NCBI RefSeq assembly: GCF_003672135.1
Contig: NC_039506.1
Coordinates: 24,212,497-24,276,496 of the forward strand
Source of the DNA: Ooceraea biroi
Taxonomy: Eukaryota; Arthropoda; Insecta; Hymenoptera; Formicidae
Length of the DNA stretch: 64,000 nucleotides
Reading direction: 5' to 3'
Positions within the stretch are counted from its first letter, which is position 1; each line of letters opens with the position of its first letter. The notes below the pieces were generated by a model, which ran no database searches, had not been told where the DNA came from, and saw only the letters and a program-made list of their open reading frames with translations. The translations under genes and the position numbers were made by a program. Shown in pieces: positions 61,883-64,000 of this stretch.

Positions 61883-64000
61883 ATGTTACTTCGCGTGTTT
61901 AATCTAATCAGCTTTGGTGCATTCGGATTGTGCATGGCAAAGGAACAAATGCTTCGTAAGTATTCAAGAATTCTCCTTATTTTTTATTCTACCATTTTCC
62001 ATGCCATCAAAACAGTATGTACAACAGTATATAACAGTATAACAATATATTGTTGTTTAAGTAATAATAAATGCGTAACACAAGTCTACTTTTCGAGTTA
62101 TAATCGGATGTTTTCTTAAGCTAATTCGCAGTGTTATTGTTTCTGCTCTTACACTTCTATTCGATTTTAATTTCTACCCAGCTGTAACTACATGCCATCG
62201 GGATGCGACAGATTATTCTACCTGCTTAAGAGACGCAATACAAGAAGCATGGCCACGATTTATTCAAGGTATCTTGTTTTGAAAGCAATTCATTTCTGCA
62301 CCTTGAATTTTAAATGCTCTATCAAGACGCTTGAGAGATAAGAAATCACAAATTCATGAAATCAAATTTCATCCAGTCTAAAGCTCTGATTATAGAACCT
62401 CGACACACAAATATCACAAATGTATAAATTAATAAAATTTCGTACTGTATTTCATAATGTACAAAATATACAAAAATTCCATCGAATACTGAATTTTGAC
62501 ATATTAATTCATCAGAACTAACGTTAGTTTATCTTGGCAGGACTTCCGGAATTCAACTTTCCCCCCATAGATCCTGCGTTTTACGATCATCATTATGTCA
62601 CCATTCGTAATGGAGTATTATACGTCAATGCTCACGCAGTTAATACTACTTTTATCGGTTTTGCGAACGCTCGGTTTTTGGACGCAAAAGCATATTTTAC
62701 TGACAACATATTCCACTTGGAAATTGACTTTCAAACGCCACAAATCAGCTTGGAGGGCCTACTTAACCTGATAGGCAGTGTGGGTCCGTTCAGAGTGAAT
62801 AGCACAGGTATAAAAAGAAATTCTCTATATTATTTGTGGAATACGCAACCATATTGTCATATATATCTTCATTTATGACATCAAAAGTGTAATCTCACGT
62901 TAAATTATACTCTCACCTCTCGGTTTCTTCACTGCTTAATGAAAAATCAGTCTAAACTATTCCTTATTACAAATTCATTATGAGACAATCAAGACCATCA
63001 AGTGTGAAATGATCGCAAATACATATTATATATTAATTTAACACACGTAAAAATAATTGCGTACATTTATAGGTATTGAAGTAATTTAATTATTATGTAT
63101 CCCTATAAATAATCACAAATTTTTTAAATAATTTGTTAATTCTTACTATCTTATGTTATAAACAAATTTTAACATATTTACAAGACTCTGCTATTACATA
63201 CCACAGGACATTACAAACTAGTTATCACAGACCTCAAAATAAGATGGGACATAACGGGTCCTGTAGCAGACGACAGATGGATTCCAGAACATTTTATTAT
63301 AATTCCAAGACTTAAGAAAATGAAGGGATATTTCACCGGTTTCCTTGGCAGCGAAGAATTCGGTAAGTATCGAACCGTCAAGTGCAGTTTTATTTACGAT
63401 TAGTGTTTAATTAAATTTTCTTATACACACAAAAGTATCCGAATAGAACAATTAATATATCATTTACTCAATTTATATCATTTATATCAATTCTTATGAA
63501 TTTTCTCTTAAAAATTTATTTAAAGCACTCACACAAAAAGCAGTGATTTAACGTAAATAATTAGATGAATCTTTAAATTAAAAATTGAGAAACCATTATT
63601 GTGTATGCACGTGCACGTTATTTATTTTTATCTTGTAGTAATTATCCCTCTAATTGCGTCAAAAATGTACATCAAGTTATGATCAAGAATAGCGTTCATA
63701 ATTATATTTCATTAAACGTGTACTTTTTATAAATTATACATGCAATTTATGCTTAAAGAAAACATTTCATAAACACCATTCGATGACATAATTAATATCG
63801 TATATCAGAATTTAGAATTATAATAAATCACGAAAGACGAAAATTATTTGTTATTTCCGCAAAAATGGTAAAAGTTTAAATAAATTGGAATAATTTTTCT
63901 ACGACATCGGAAGTCTATTTTACAGAGTAAACTCCTATATATTTTGTTCTTAATTTACCTACTTTTGCAAATATTTGTATTACAAGTTTACATATACATA
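61883..64000 (+). CDS. takeout/JHBP-like secreted protein, copy F (3' end beyond window)
   Basis: Exons in the window: 61,883-61,955, 62,182-62,268, 62,541-62,807 and 63,207-63,362; all join in phase 1. Intron 4 starts at 63,363 and exon 5 is not reached by 64,000. Signal peptide MLLRVFNLISFGAFGLCMAK; Cys29 and Cys39 (CHRDATDYSTC); GLPEFNFPPIDP at 54-65; NTT sequon in exon 3; IRWDITGPVADDRW in exon 4, the D/E/F sub-type segment. The closest copy in the window is E. About 50 C-terminal residues are expected to be missing because of the window edge, not because of a defect. By family it is a secreted carrier of a small hydrophobic ligand. Confidence 0.88.

Noticed and set aside
1..64000. CRISPR arrays, bacterial operons, prophage or rRNA
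   Set aside because: None of the expected repeat-spacer patterns, ribosome-binding sites or rRNA sequences are present; intron-bearing genes with signal peptides point to an animal nuclear genome.

Overview
The window looks like nuclear DNA of an insect, most likely a hymenopteran and plausibly an ant. The coding content is an insect-specific takeout/juvenile-hormone-binding-protein (JHBP) family with short introns. The non-coding DNA is unusually CpG-rich for an animal, and the AT-rich half is full of short non-autonomous DNA transposons (TA-, TTAA- and ~10-bp-duplication types). The species itself cannot be read from the sequence.

Layout. (1) Bases 1 to about 37,080 are GC- and CpG-rich. 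I find no exon series, tRNA or recognisable protein there. Long open frames occur on both strands but look like the by-product of few stop codons in CpG-rich DNA. This part holds simple repeats, purine tracts, a 110-bp perfect-period tandem duplication (16,911-17,130), a few AT-rich islands and stretches that resemble conserved non-coding DNA (for example around 32,560-32,860). It may be intergenic DNA or a very long intron. (2) At about 37,080 the composition switches to AT-rich DNA. (3) From 38,454 to the right edge lies a same-strand tandem array of takeout/JHBP-like genes: a truncated remnant (P0, 38,454-38,765), then copies A (39,773-41,830), B (44,200-47,212), C (48,721-50,749), D (52,267-54,742), E (57,102-60,101, a pseudogene) and F (61,883 onward, cut by the window edge).

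Every full copy has the same five-exon plan with all four introns in phase 1: a signal-peptide exon (73 nt), an exon with the paired N-terminal cysteines (87 nt), a long central exon (267-276 nt), a fourth exon (153 or 156 nt) and a C-terminal exon (152 nt). Intact copies encode secreted proteins of about 243-245 residues, the usual takeout length. Each copy carries its own TATA box 50-70 nt before the ATG and its own 3' end, so these are separately transcribed genes and not an operon. By family they should be secreted carriers of small hydrophobic ligands; the actual ligand is unknown. A, B and C form one sub-type and D, E and F another.

Most notable: A's own first exon is frameshifted, yet the intact orphan first exon of P0 would splice in phase to A's exon 2. 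A and B show a mosaic of near-identical and diverged exons that suggests gene conversion. The array contains several long foldback elements, including a 140-bp arm inverted repeat with no mismatch inside an intron of B and a ~335-bp arm hairpin between A and B. All exon boundaries were assigned by hand from splice sites and comparison among the copies; no database search was run.
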